From Planctomycetota bacterium (GTDB lineage Bacteria > Planctomycetota > Phycisphaerae > WQYP01 > JAJZKY01): a stretch of DNA of 12,436 bases. Of this stretch, positions 6,467 through 12,436 are shown in pieces. Position 1 is the stretch's first letter. Each line of letters begins with the position of its first letter. Location of the stretch: assembly GCA_021803885.1 (NCBI GenBank), contig JAJZKY010000054.1, positions 1 through 12,436 on the forward strand, written 5' to 3'. A program made the position numbers and the translations under genes. The notes beneath the pieces were generated by a model that was not told the origin of the DNA, made no database searches, and saw nothing but the letters and a program-made list of their open reading frames with translations.

Positions 6467-8926
6467 CAGTACCGCTTCCGTTCTTTGCAGCAGCCCAGCT
6501 TCCTAGCCCGACGCTGCCGCTTGGTTCTTCTTTTCTGCGCTGCGCTCTTGCTGGTGCAGCCGCTCTACGCCGCGTCCGCGCGCCATTACTTCAAACAAGG
6601 CCGCCTCGCCGAGGCCAAAGACGACTACATCGCCGCCTACGAGGCCTACGAGCACGCCTATAAACTCAAGCCCACGGAAATGCGCTACAAAGAAGCCGCT
6701 GCGCGCCTGCGGACGTCGGCTGCGGGCACGTATGTCGAACAAGGCCGCAAGCTGCTCGATCAAGGCCAAGCCAACTCAGCGCTGACCGATTTTTTGCGTG
6801 CGTTGGATGTCGATCCCGGCGATGAGGCGGCGCAGCAGGAGATTCAAAAAACCCGCGCCATCTTGAACGGAACCGCACCCCAGGGCAGTGGCAACACCGA
6901 ATTACTGCAGCAGGAAGAACACGCAGCAGACGTAAGCCTGGGATCTCCAGTCAATTTGAAGCCCTTGTCTAACGATCCCATCACGCTGCACATGGTCGCC
7001 GACACCAAGACCATCTACCAGACCATCGGCAAGCTGGCTGGCATCAACATCCTCTTCGATCCCGATTACACATCCAAACGCGTCCCCATCGACTTAAATC
7101 GGGTTACGCTGTATGACGCGCTCCGCAGCATCAGCTTCATCTCTCAGACCTTTTGGCGGCCCGTCACCAGCGACACCATTTTTGTTGCGCAAGATACACG
7201 CCAGAAGCGCACAGAAATGGAGCAGCAGGCGGTGCAGACGTTCTACCTCAGCAATATCGCCGCGGCCAATGACCTGAACGAAATTTTGAATGCAGTGCGC
7301 AATTTGATGGACACAACCGTAAAGATGCAGGCGGTTCCCAGTCAAGATGCGATCGTCATGCGCGGCACTCCAGACCAACTTCTACTAGCGCAGAACATTA
7401 TTGAAGACCTCGACAAGGCCAAGCCCGAGGTGCTCATTGATGTGGCCGTCATGGAAGTCAGCCGTGACCTGCTGCGCAATATCGGCATTCAGCTTCCCGG
7501 CTCCATTGGCGTCACCTTGCAGCCATCCTCTGCCGTGCTGAATGCGACCACGAACAACAACTCCACCGCTGTCAATCCGGTTACGGGCACCACGGGAACA
7601 ACGGGCCAGAGCCTGACGCTCAATGATTTTTCCAACATGAACGCCACCAACTTTGCCATCTCGCTGGGCCAGGCTACGGCCAACCTGTTGCTCACGGACA
7701 CCTCCACGCGCATTCTGCAAAATCCTGAGGTGCGTGCTGTCGATGGGCAAAAAGCGGACTTGAAAATTGGCTCCAGAATCCCCGTTGCCACCGGATCGTT
7801 CTCCTCCGGCATCGGGGGTGTGGGCGGCATTGGTGCGGCAGGCATCAGCCCTCTGGTCAGCACGCAGTTTCAGTACATCGACGTCGGCGTCAACATGGAA
7901 ATGCAGCCCACAATCCATTATGACCACGACATTACGCTGAAGATGAAGATTGAAATCTCCTCGGAGACCGGCAACGTCAACCTTGGCGGCATTGAGGAAC
8001 CGATCATCGGCCAGCGTACCATTGAACAAACCATTCGAATGACGGAAGGCCAGCCCAGCCTGCTCGGCGGCATTCTCGAACACTCCGAGACCATCACCAT
8101 CGGCGGCACGCCCGGCCTCGGCGAAATTCCGCTGATCAAATATCTCTTCAGCTCCCAGCAAAAAGAGACCGTCAATGACGAGATCGTCTTCCTGCTCGTC
8201 CCGCACATCGTGCGCGGCCCGCACCTGACCGAGCAGAATCTGCAAACCATCGATACAGGCACAGGCAGCAACGTGGAGTTGCGCCGCGTGGATGTTCCCA
8301 CCGCGCTTACGGAGATCCAGCAACAGCAGGCCCAGCAGCAGACTGCGGCAGCCAGCACTGCGGCTCCCGTCGCTGCGGCGCAAGCCATTCAGCAGGCCGC
8401 AGCACAGTTCGCGCAGAACGCGCAAAGCGTTGGCACACCCGTCCCTGCCGGCACGACGCCATCGACACCGCCACAAACGCAGCCCGCAGCGGCCCAGCCC
8501 GCAGCCATGCCTGGCCTGCTGCAGCTTGCGGTCGCGCCAGCCAGCAGCACGCAAAAAGTGGGCAGCACCTTCCCGCTGTCCGTTACCGTGGGTAGCGCAC
8601 AGGATCTGTACGAAGTCCCCATGGATGTCCACTATGATCCCAAACTGCTCACGCTCGTCAACGTAGATACGGGTTCTCTATTGGGCAAGGATGGACAAAC
8701 CGTAGCGCTCGTGCATCGGGATGACGGCAATGGCGATGTCACCATCAGCGCTTCGCGTCCGCCGGGCGTCAAAGGCGTCAACGGCAGTGGATCCATCTGC
8801 ACGCTCACATTTCAAGCCAAGGCCGCCGGGGATACAACCGTCGCAGTCGTCAAAGCTGCGGCACGCAACAGCGACCATCACATTTTGCCCGTGGTTGGGT
8901 CCTCGGCAACGGTACAGATTCGCTAA
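6464..8926 (+). CDS. gspD: GspD/PilQ-type secretin with N-terminal TPR-like region and C-terminal cohesin-like domain
   Basis: An outer-membrane channel subunit of a type II secretion or type IV pilus-like system, 820 residues. In order: a signal peptide (1 to about 37, hydrophobic core LVLLFCAALLLV, ending near YAASA); a TPR-like helical region (about 39-133, with HYFKQGRLAEAKDDY and DFLRALDVDPGDEAAQQE); an N0/STN-like domain (about 172-245); one secretin N1-type ring domain (about 255-318); and the secretin pore domain (about 323-586). The last includes VRAVDGQKADLKIGSRIPV, the Gly-rich SSGIGGVGGIGAAG gate loop, and GGTPGLGEIPLIKYLFSS with EIVFLLVPHIVR at its end. A Gln/Ala/Pro-rich linker follows (about 612-685). 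The final domain (about 686-820) has the cohesin-like pattern FPLSVTVGSAQDLYEVPMD, HYDPKLLTLVNVDTGSLL and ICTLTFQAKAAGDTTVAV. Two pseudopilin genes follow. Assignment as GspD rather than PilQ rests on that context. Confidence 0.9.
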   Translation: MQYRFRSLQQPSFLARRCRLVLLFCAALLLVQPLYAASARHYFKQGRLAEAKDDYIAAYEAYEHAYKLKPTEMRYKEAAARLRTSAAGTYVEQGRKLLDQGQANSALTDFLRALDVDPGDEAAQQEIQKTRAILNGTAPQGSGNTELLQQEEHAADVSLGSPVNLKPLSNDPITLHMVADTKTIYQTIGKLAGINILFDPDYTSKRVPIDLNRVTLYDALRSISFISQTFWRPVTSDTIFVAQDTRQKRTEMEQQAVQTFYLSNIAAANDLNEILNAVRNLMDTTVKMQAVPSQDAIVMRGTPDQLLLAQNIIEDLDKAKPEVLIDVAVMEVSRDLLRNIGIQLPGSIGVTLQPSSAVLNATTNNNSTAVNPVTGTTGTTGQSLTLNDFSNMNATNFAISLGQATANLLLTDTSTRILQNPEVRAVDGQKADLKIGSRIPVATGSFSSGIGGVGGIGAAGISPLVSTQFQYIDVGVNMEMQPTIHYDHDITLKMKIEISSETGNVNLGGIEEPIIGQRTIEQTIRMTEGQPSLLGGILEHSETITIGGTPGLGEIPLIKYLFSSQQKETVNDEIVFLLVPHIVRGPHLTEQNLQTIDTGTGSNVELRRVDVPTALTEIQQQQAQQQTAAASTAAPVAAAQAIQQAAAQFAQNAQSVGTPVPAGTTPSTPPQTQPAAAQPAAMPGLLQLAVAPASSTQKVGSTFPLSVTVGSAQDLYEVPMDVHYDPKLLTLVNVDTGSLLGKDGQTVALVHRDDGNGDVTISASRPPGVKGVNGSGSICTLTFQAKAAGDTTVAVVKAAARNSDHHILPVVGSSATVQIR

Positions 8927-8994
8927 CCGCTGGATGCAGAACTGAATTCCGGCTTAAAATGCTTCCAACGGCTGGCATGTCCGGTCGGAGTTTT

Positions 8995-9459
8995 ATGCAG
9001 AAACAAGACCATCACCGCAAGGAGCACGGCCTCACCTTAGTGGAATTGATCGTCACCGCGGCGATACTCTCCATCCTTGCCTTGGTCGCCTATCCCATCA
9101 CGCGCTTTCAGGTGCAACGCGAAAAAGAACACGAGTTGCGCCATGATCTTTGGGAGATGCGGGCTGCCATCGATCACTATAAGGACGCAGCCGACCGCGG
9201 TGCCATCATGACCAAGATCGACAGCTATGGATACCCGCCGGATCTCGACACGCTCGTCAAAGGCGTCGATATTCAAGGGAAGAAAGTAAAGTTTTTGCGC
9301 GCGATTCCTGTTGATCCCATGACGGGCAAGAATGAGTGGGCTTTGCGCTCCATGCAGGATGATACGGATGCCGACACCTGGGGCGGCCAAAATGTTTTTG
9401 ACGTACATTCCGAATCCACAGGCACCGCTTTGGACGGAACCAAGTACGCCGATTGGTAG
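8995..9459 (+). CDS. GspG-like type II secretion pseudopilin (first of tandem pair)
   Basis: A 154-residue minor or major pseudopilin that would assemble into the periplasmic pseudopilus after cleavage by prepilin peptidase. The ATG at 8995 follows GGAG by 4 nt and leaves a 12-residue basic leader MQKQDHHRKEHG. The cleavage site is G|LTLVELIVTAAILSILALV: Glu5 is present, but residue +1 is Leu instead of the usual Phe or Met. The N-terminal helix continues into KEHELRHDLWEMRAAIDHYKD, and FLRAIPVDPMTGK carries the GspG-like 'PVDP' turn. The C-terminus VFDVHSESTGTALDGTKYADW resembles the next gene's end, so the two are paralogues. An ATG at 8977 adds six residues but lacks a ribosome-binding site. 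The gene lies 68 bp after the secretin stop and 2 bp before the next gene, indicating one operon. Confidence 0.85.
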   Translation: MQKQDHHRKEHGLTLVELIVTAAILSILALVAYPITRFQVQREKEHELRHDLWEMRAAIDHYKDAADRGAIMTKIDSYGYPPDLDTLVKGVDIQGKKVKFLRAIPVDPMTGKNEWALRSMQDDTDADTWGGQNVFDVHSESTGTALDGTKYADW

Positions 9460-9461
9460 AC

Positions 9462-9887
9462 ATGCAGATCGCACGCACAATTCGCCGCACCCTGCGGTCC
9501 CACGCTGCCTCCGGCTTCACACTCGTGGAGTTGATGGTGGTCATGCTCATCATCGCCATCCTGCTCGCCGTCGCCGTGCCCAGCTACATCGCTGCCATTA
9601 AATCCGCGCGCGAGGCCGCACTGCGCGAAGACTTGCACACCATGCGCGACGCCATCGAACAGTACACGGAAGACAAGCAAACCGCGCCCCAATCGCTGGA
9701 CGATGTGGTGCAGGCCGGCTACCTGCGCAGCATTCCGGTTGACCCCATCACGCGCAGCAACAGCACTTGGGTCACCGTCAACTCCGACGACCTGACCAGC
9801 ATCGATGAAAGCCAGCCCGGCATCGTCGATGTCCATAGCGGCTCCGACCAAACCGGCAGCGACGGCACGCCCTACTCGGAGTGGTAG
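9462..9887 (+). CDS. GspG-like type II secretion pseudopilin (second of tandem pair)
   Basis: A 141-residue pseudopilin with an Arg-rich leader and a canonical processing site SG|FTLVELMVVMLIIAILLAV (cleavage after about residue 17), with the conserved Glu5. The helix extends as PSYIAAIKSAREAALREDL, then HTMRDAIEQYTEDK. LRSIPVDPITR is the GspG-type 'PVDP' motif. The C-terminus, VDVHSGSDQTGSDGTPYSEW, matches the preceding gene's 'DVHS.S...DGT.Y..W' and is reminiscent of the Ca2+-binding C-terminal loop of GspG. The ATG at 9462 is only 2 bp after the upstream stop and has no strong Shine-Dalgarno sequence, so translation is probably coupled; a TTG at 9453 would overlap that stop. No gspE, gspF, gspC, gspL or gspM gene is present here, so whether the machine is a T2SS or a type IV pilus relative stays open. 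Confidence 0.87.
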   Translation: MQIARTIRRTLRSHAASGFTLVELMVVMLIIAILLAVAVPSYIAAIKSAREAALREDLHTMRDAIEQYTEDKQTAPQSLDDVVQAGYLRSIPVDPITRSNSTWVTVNSDDLTSIDESQPGIVDVHSGSDQTGSDGTPYSEW

Positions 9888-9906
9888 CCGCACGCATAGG
9901 CGCTGC

Positions 9907-10749
9907 ATGAATACTTGGCTGCCATCGGCACACTCTTCCACCTGCAATCCAACCGGCGCGCCACGCCCGGCCGCCGTCTACGCCAACTATCGAGCACTGC
10001 ATCGCCGGGCCGCAACACGCTCCGATGCCGCAGCGCAGTCCGAGCCGCGCAGTGCGCCGCTGGCACTCTGTTGTGGCATGAATGCCCATGGAGCCGAGGC
10101 CGCCATCGCTTCCGTGCTCTTTGGGGCATCGTTTCTCGGTATTGAGGACGACGCCCATTTGCAAAAATCTGCGCAAAAAAATCGCGCCTGCGATTTCCTC
10201 GTCAACTCCGTCGACGAAGCGCTGCGCATGCTGAAAATCGCAGTTCGAAAATCCCAGCCCATCGCGGTCGGCCTGCTCGCCAATCCTGCCGATGCGCTTG
10301 CACAATTGGCCGCACGCGGCGTACAACCGCAATTTCTTTTCGGTCCCGTCGATCCCGCTATTCCCACCAACGTGCAGCCTGCGCTTGCACTGTTTGAAAA
10401 TCGCGGAGCGCAACGACTCGCGCCCGCAGAGTACCCCGCGCTTTCTGCTGAGGAAATACTGCTGCACTCGGTCGCCGCCTCACGCAGCGATCTGGCTCGG
10501 ATTGACGCGCAGGTGCTTTCCCTGCTGCCCCCGGAGCAGGCACTCCCACGCCATTGGCTGCAACACGCGCCCGCATATTTTCTGCGACAGTCCGCACCCG
10601 AGCGCGTCTGTTCCCTGCCCCGAACTCAACTCGCAGCGCTTTGTGCCGCACTACAATCGCCCACGCTGCGTGCGCTACTCCACGGCCCCGTCACGCTGAC
10701 CTGGACGGATGCCGACGCGCAACCGCACACGCTGTCCATCACTCCGTAG
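9907..10749 (+). CDS. Urocanase-like mini-protein, function unknown
   Basis: A 280-residue protein that by eye resembles the central part of urocanate hydratase (HutU, about 555 residues). Residues about 50-150 follow the urocanase Rossmann-like region. SVDEALRMLKIAVRKSQPIAV and then GLLANPADALAQLAARGVQP correspond to the family's 'DLDEALA...[24 protein letters not shown].PD'. Residues about 207-236 resemble 'P.D.A.ARW...A......QGLPARICW': LPPEQALPRHWLQHAP, then RQSAPERVCSLP, which places Cys235 where urocanase has its active-site Cys (signature FQGLPxRICW). The NAD-binding Gly cluster (GLGGMGGAQ) is replaced by CCGMNAHGAEA and the DQTSxHD segment is lost. The family's N- and C-terminal parts are missing, so hydratase activity is unlikely. 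There is no signal peptide. The ATG at 9907 lies 19 bp after the pseudopilin stop, so it is probably in that operon. Similarity was judged from memory, not by alignment. Confidence 0.6.
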   Translation: MNTWLPSAHSSTCNPTGAPRPAAVYANYRALHRRAATRSDAAAQSEPRSAPLALCCGMNAHGAEAAIASVLFGASFLGIEDDAHLQKSAQKNRACDFLVNSVDEALRMLKIAVRKSQPIAVGLLANPADALAQLAARGVQPQFLFGPVDPAIPTNVQPALALFENRGAQRLAPAEYPALSAEEILLHSVAASRSDLARIDAQVLSLLPPEQALPRHWLQHAPAYFLRQSAPERVCSLPRTQLAALCAALQSPTLRALLHGPVTLTWTDADAQPHTLSITP

Positions 10750-10822
10750 CGTCGTCGTTGTCCCAATTTAGAAATCTCCACGAGTCCCCTGAGACACGTT
10801 CGTACCGTGATCGGTTCCGAAT

Positions 10823-10845
10823 CGGGCGCGCCCGTTGTTCTTTTT
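10823..10845 (+). terminator. Possible weak terminator after the secretin/pseudopilin operon
   Basis: CGGGCGCGCCCG (10823-10834) can form a short 4-bp stem with a CGCG loop and is followed by TTGTTCTTTTT. It sits 74 bp after the urocanase-like gene. The stem is short, so termination efficiency is doubtful. The rest of the 166-bp gap shows no gene. Confidence 0.35.
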
Positions 10846-10915
10846 GCTTGCACAGCCCTGCCTTCTCTGTTTTGCAAAAACGCAGCGCCGATAAGCGCAC
10901 TGTCTGGAGAATTTC

Positions 10916-11875
10916 ATGCTGCGCTCAATCAAAATCGATATGGTCTGCATCGCACTGCTGGCGCTCGTAGCCACCGCAAACCGCTGTGTTGCGCAATTGG
11001 ATCCCGATCCTCCCGATGGCAAGCGCGTTGCGCCCGTCACCATTGCCAAGGCAGAATCCCCCACCCCCAATGATCCCTCCGTCTTCGCCTCCGCTGCGCA
11101 TCCAGCCGCCGCAGAAGGCAGCCCTGCCGACCCACTGGAGGAAAACATTTCCGGGCTGCCCTATGACATCGGCGAAGAATGCGCCTTGCGCGCCAAACTT
11201 CCTCCGCCGCCCATGTCCGCCTTTTCCAGCTTTGCCATGGGCGTCTACGTCAGCACGCTCGGCCCCGGCGTGGAGGCGGCAGTTCCGCTCAGCACTCGAT
11301 TCAATTTGCGGGCGGGCTTCAACCTATTCAGCTACAGCACCAACCTAACGCAAAATGGCATCACCTATGGCGCGGACTTGACGATGCGTTCCGCACAACT
11401 GAGTTTGGACTGGTTCCCGCATGGAAGAAAATTCCATATCAGCCCCGGCCTTTTGTTTTATAACGGCAATCACATTGCGGCCAACTTAACCATCCCGACC
11501 AACACAAGCTTCTCTCTCAACAACGTAACGTACTTCAGCGATCCTGCGAATCCCCTCACCGGCACTGCCAAAATCAGCTTTCCTGTTTCCGCGCCACAGC
11601 TCACCGTCGGCTACGGCAACCTGTTGCCACGCTGGAAGAAGATGCGTTTTAGTTTTCCAATGGAGGTGGGCGCTGCGTACTTTGGCGATGGAACGGCGTT
11701 GCTGCAATTCTTCGGCTCGGCCTGCACCGCGCTTGGCGGAATCAATTGCATGCCCGTCAACTCCTTTCCACGCTTCCAAGCCGACCTGGCGGCGGAACAA
11801 ACCCTCGTCAATAATGATCTGCACTATGCGCGCTTCTTCCCCATTCTGCGCTTTGGCATGAGCTACAAGTTTTAA
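10916..11875 (+). CDS. Outer-membrane beta-barrel protein, unknown function
   Basis: I do not recognise a specific family. The 319-residue protein starts with a signal peptide (basic LRSIK, a hydrophobic core, NRCVA|Q, cleavage after about residue 26). A low-complexity Pro/Ala-rich segment follows (about 28-100, including LPPPPMSAF). The remainder (about 103-319) is rich in alternating polar/hydrophobic strands such as GVYVSTLGPGVEAAVPL, FNLRAGFNLFSYS and AQLSLDWFPHGRKFHISPGL. The chain ends in RFGMSYKF; a C-terminal Phe is the usual BamA recognition mark of outer-membrane barrels. GGAG six to seven bases before the ATG at 10916 is a good ribosome-binding site. It follows the secretin operon on the same strand after 166 bp, so it may have its own promoter. 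It could be a small porin-like or surface barrel; substrate and role cannot be inferred. Confidence 0.75.
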   Translation: MLRSIKIDMVCIALLALVATANRCVAQLDPDPPDGKRVAPVTIAKAESPTPNDPSVFASAAHPAAAEGSPADPLEENISGLPYDIGEECALRAKLPPPPMSAFSSFAMGVYVSTLGPGVEAAVPLSTRFNLRAGFNLFSYSTNLTQNGITYGADLTMRSAQLSLDWFPHGRKFHISPGLLFYNGNHIAANLTIPTNTSFSLNNVTYFSDPANPLTGTAKISFPVSAPQLTVGYGNLLPRWKKMRFSFPMEVGAAYFGDGTALLQFFGSACTALGGINCMPVNSFPRFQADLAAEQTLVNNDLHYARFFPILRFGMSYKF

Positions 11876-12090
11876 GATTGGGCTTGGACAACCGAGGGCG
11901 ACAGCGCGACTGCGCCTGCCCACGGTCGTGCTCTCTATCAATGGGAGGGGGAGGGGGAAGGCCCGCAAGCCCCGAAACACTACGGTGCAATTTGCAGGCC
12001 CGATGCCGACGGAATCGCGCAACAGCGCGCTCCACTCGTCCACCGGGTTCATGGCTGGGCGTATTTGCCTTCCCTACACGCGCGGAGCTG
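11876..12090. other. Intergenic stretch with a G-rich tract
   Basis: I find no supported gene in these 215 bp; open frames here are shadows with unnatural composition. Just after the barrel gene GGGC/GCCC and GCGC/GCGC segments (about 11894-11921) could form a hairpin, but no U-run follows. At 11943-11961 the plus strand has G runs of 3, 5, 5 and 2 separated by one or two A's, able to form at least a two-layer G-quadruplex. Confidence 0.4.
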
Positions 12091-12369
12091 CTATGCGGAC
12101 TTGCTCCAGGACGCAAGGGGATGGGGGTGACTTTCTGGTGTGGCGGGCAGCGACTGCTTCCGCTTCTGCTTGGGCATCATCTGCACCTGATGCTTGGAAT
12201 CCACTTTCAGCATCCAATGCTCCGCGCAATCCCCGCAAAGCCAGAAATGCTCCCGGCTCGGGGCTGCGGCGGGGGTGGCAGATTTGCCAGTTGCAAAGAG
12301 ATATACAATGCCATCCCGCAAATACCGCAAGGACTTGCGGCAGGATGGATTCGCACAGGCATTGACCAT
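12091..12369 (-). CDS. Small Cys4 zinc-ribbon-like protein, unknown function
   Basis: A 92-residue protein with two Cys pairs: CANPSC (Cys5, Cys10) and LCGDCAEH (Cys45, Cys48, with His51). They are separated by a segment with aromatic residues, SLRYLRDGIVYLF, and a small Ala/Pro/Ser loop; HFWLCGDCAEHWMLKVDSK completes a compact zinc-ribbon-like fold. The C-terminal third is basic, then Pro/His/Ser-rich and likely disordered. Short proteins of this type ('NPSC...FR.L..G....F' then 'FWLC..C') recur in Acidobacteriota and are annotated as hypothetical. Binding to nucleic acid or protein is possible but not shown. The ATG at 12369 is preceded at a 7-nt spacing by GAGGAG, an excellent Shine-Dalgarno sequence; the in-frame ATG at 12384 would include that motif in the coding region and is rejected. 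No neighbour shares its strand within the window. Confidence 0.75.
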   Translation of the reverse strand: MVNACANPSCRKSLRYLRDGIVYLFATGKSATPAAAPSREHFWLCGDCAEHWMLKVDSKHQVQMMPKQKRKQSLPATPESHPHPLASWSKSA

Positions 12370-12383
12370 CGATTGACTCCTCA

Positions 12384-12418
12384 TGCAAAGACCGGCGATC
12401 TGGCCGGTTGCAATTTTT
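12384..12418 (+). terminator. Hairpin followed by a T-run, upstream of the zinc-ribbon gene
   Basis: On the plus strand TGCAA-(AGA)-CCGGC pairs with GCCGG-TTGCA around a GATCTG loop: ten base pairs with a 3-nt bulge, or six uninterrupted pairs ACCGGC/GCCGGT. It is followed at once by ATTTTT (12413-12418). In that orientation it looks like an intrinsic terminator stopping plus-strand read-through. On the minus strand the same hairpin would lie in the leader of the zinc-ribbon gene, 1 nt from its Shine-Dalgarno sequence. Which role applies cannot be decided here. Confidence 0.5.
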
Positions 12419-12436
12419 CGTGCCTGGGGCTTCCCA

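Noticed and set aside
7385..8632. 415-codon minus-strand open frame opposite the secretin
   Set aside because: It is a Gly/Arg/Ala-rich shadow of the secretin, with no start signal or motif.
9805..9906. Earlier start for the urocanase-like gene at 9805
   Set aside because: It would overlap the pseudopilin by about 80 bp with a low-complexity sequence unlike the rest of the protein.

Overview
The window is GC-rich chromosomal DNA from a Gram-negative bacterium. It carries a secretin, type IV-type pseudopilins, an outer-membrane barrel with a C-terminal Phe, and a PstS lipoprotein. The secretin with a C-terminal cohesin-like domain, the 92-residue Cys4 zinc-ribbon protein and the general codon style fit an Acidobacteriota (Terriglobia) genome best. 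That placement is an inference from family knowledge; no rRNA is present to settle it. I see no tRNA, rRNA, CRISPR array, insertion sequence or integrase.

Layout. (1) Bases 1-2377: an APC-family amino-acid permease on the minus strand, cut by the left edge, diverges over a 71-bp gap from an ArsB-type anion permease on the plus strand. (2) Bases 2383-6227, all minus strand: smpB (5697-6227), pepA (4054-5631), pstS (2832-3902) and a HinT-like HIT protein (2383-2733). pstS is an orphan, without pstC, pstA or pstB beside it. It ends at a clear rho-independent terminator. Its upstream region holds stacked inverted repeats and a possible Pho-box-like direct repeat. (3) Bases 6315-10749, plus strand: a probable operon of a GspD-type secretin fused to a cohesin-like domain, two tandem paralogous GspG-like pseudopilins, and an unusual 280-residue protein that resembles the central part of urocanase. 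(4) Bases 10916-11875: an outer-membrane beta-barrel protein with a signal peptide. (5) Bases 11876-12436: a gene-poor stretch, then the zinc-ribbon protein on the minus strand with a hairpin just upstream.

How they fit together. The secretin and pseudopilins are part of an outer-membrane secretion or type IV pilus-like machine. Its ATPase, inner-membrane platform and prepilin peptidase must be elsewhere. The cohesin-like domain would sit at one end of the secretin, where it could bind a partner or a secreted substrate. The minus-strand genes are housekeeping: ribosome rescue, peptide turnover, phosphate capture and nucleotide hydrolysis.

The most unusual items are the urocanase-like mini-protein following the pseudopilins, the secretin-cohesin fusion, an 18-bp perfect palindrome in the secretin leader, and the structured region upstream of pstS. 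Similarity statements come from recognising motifs by eye; no database search was run.
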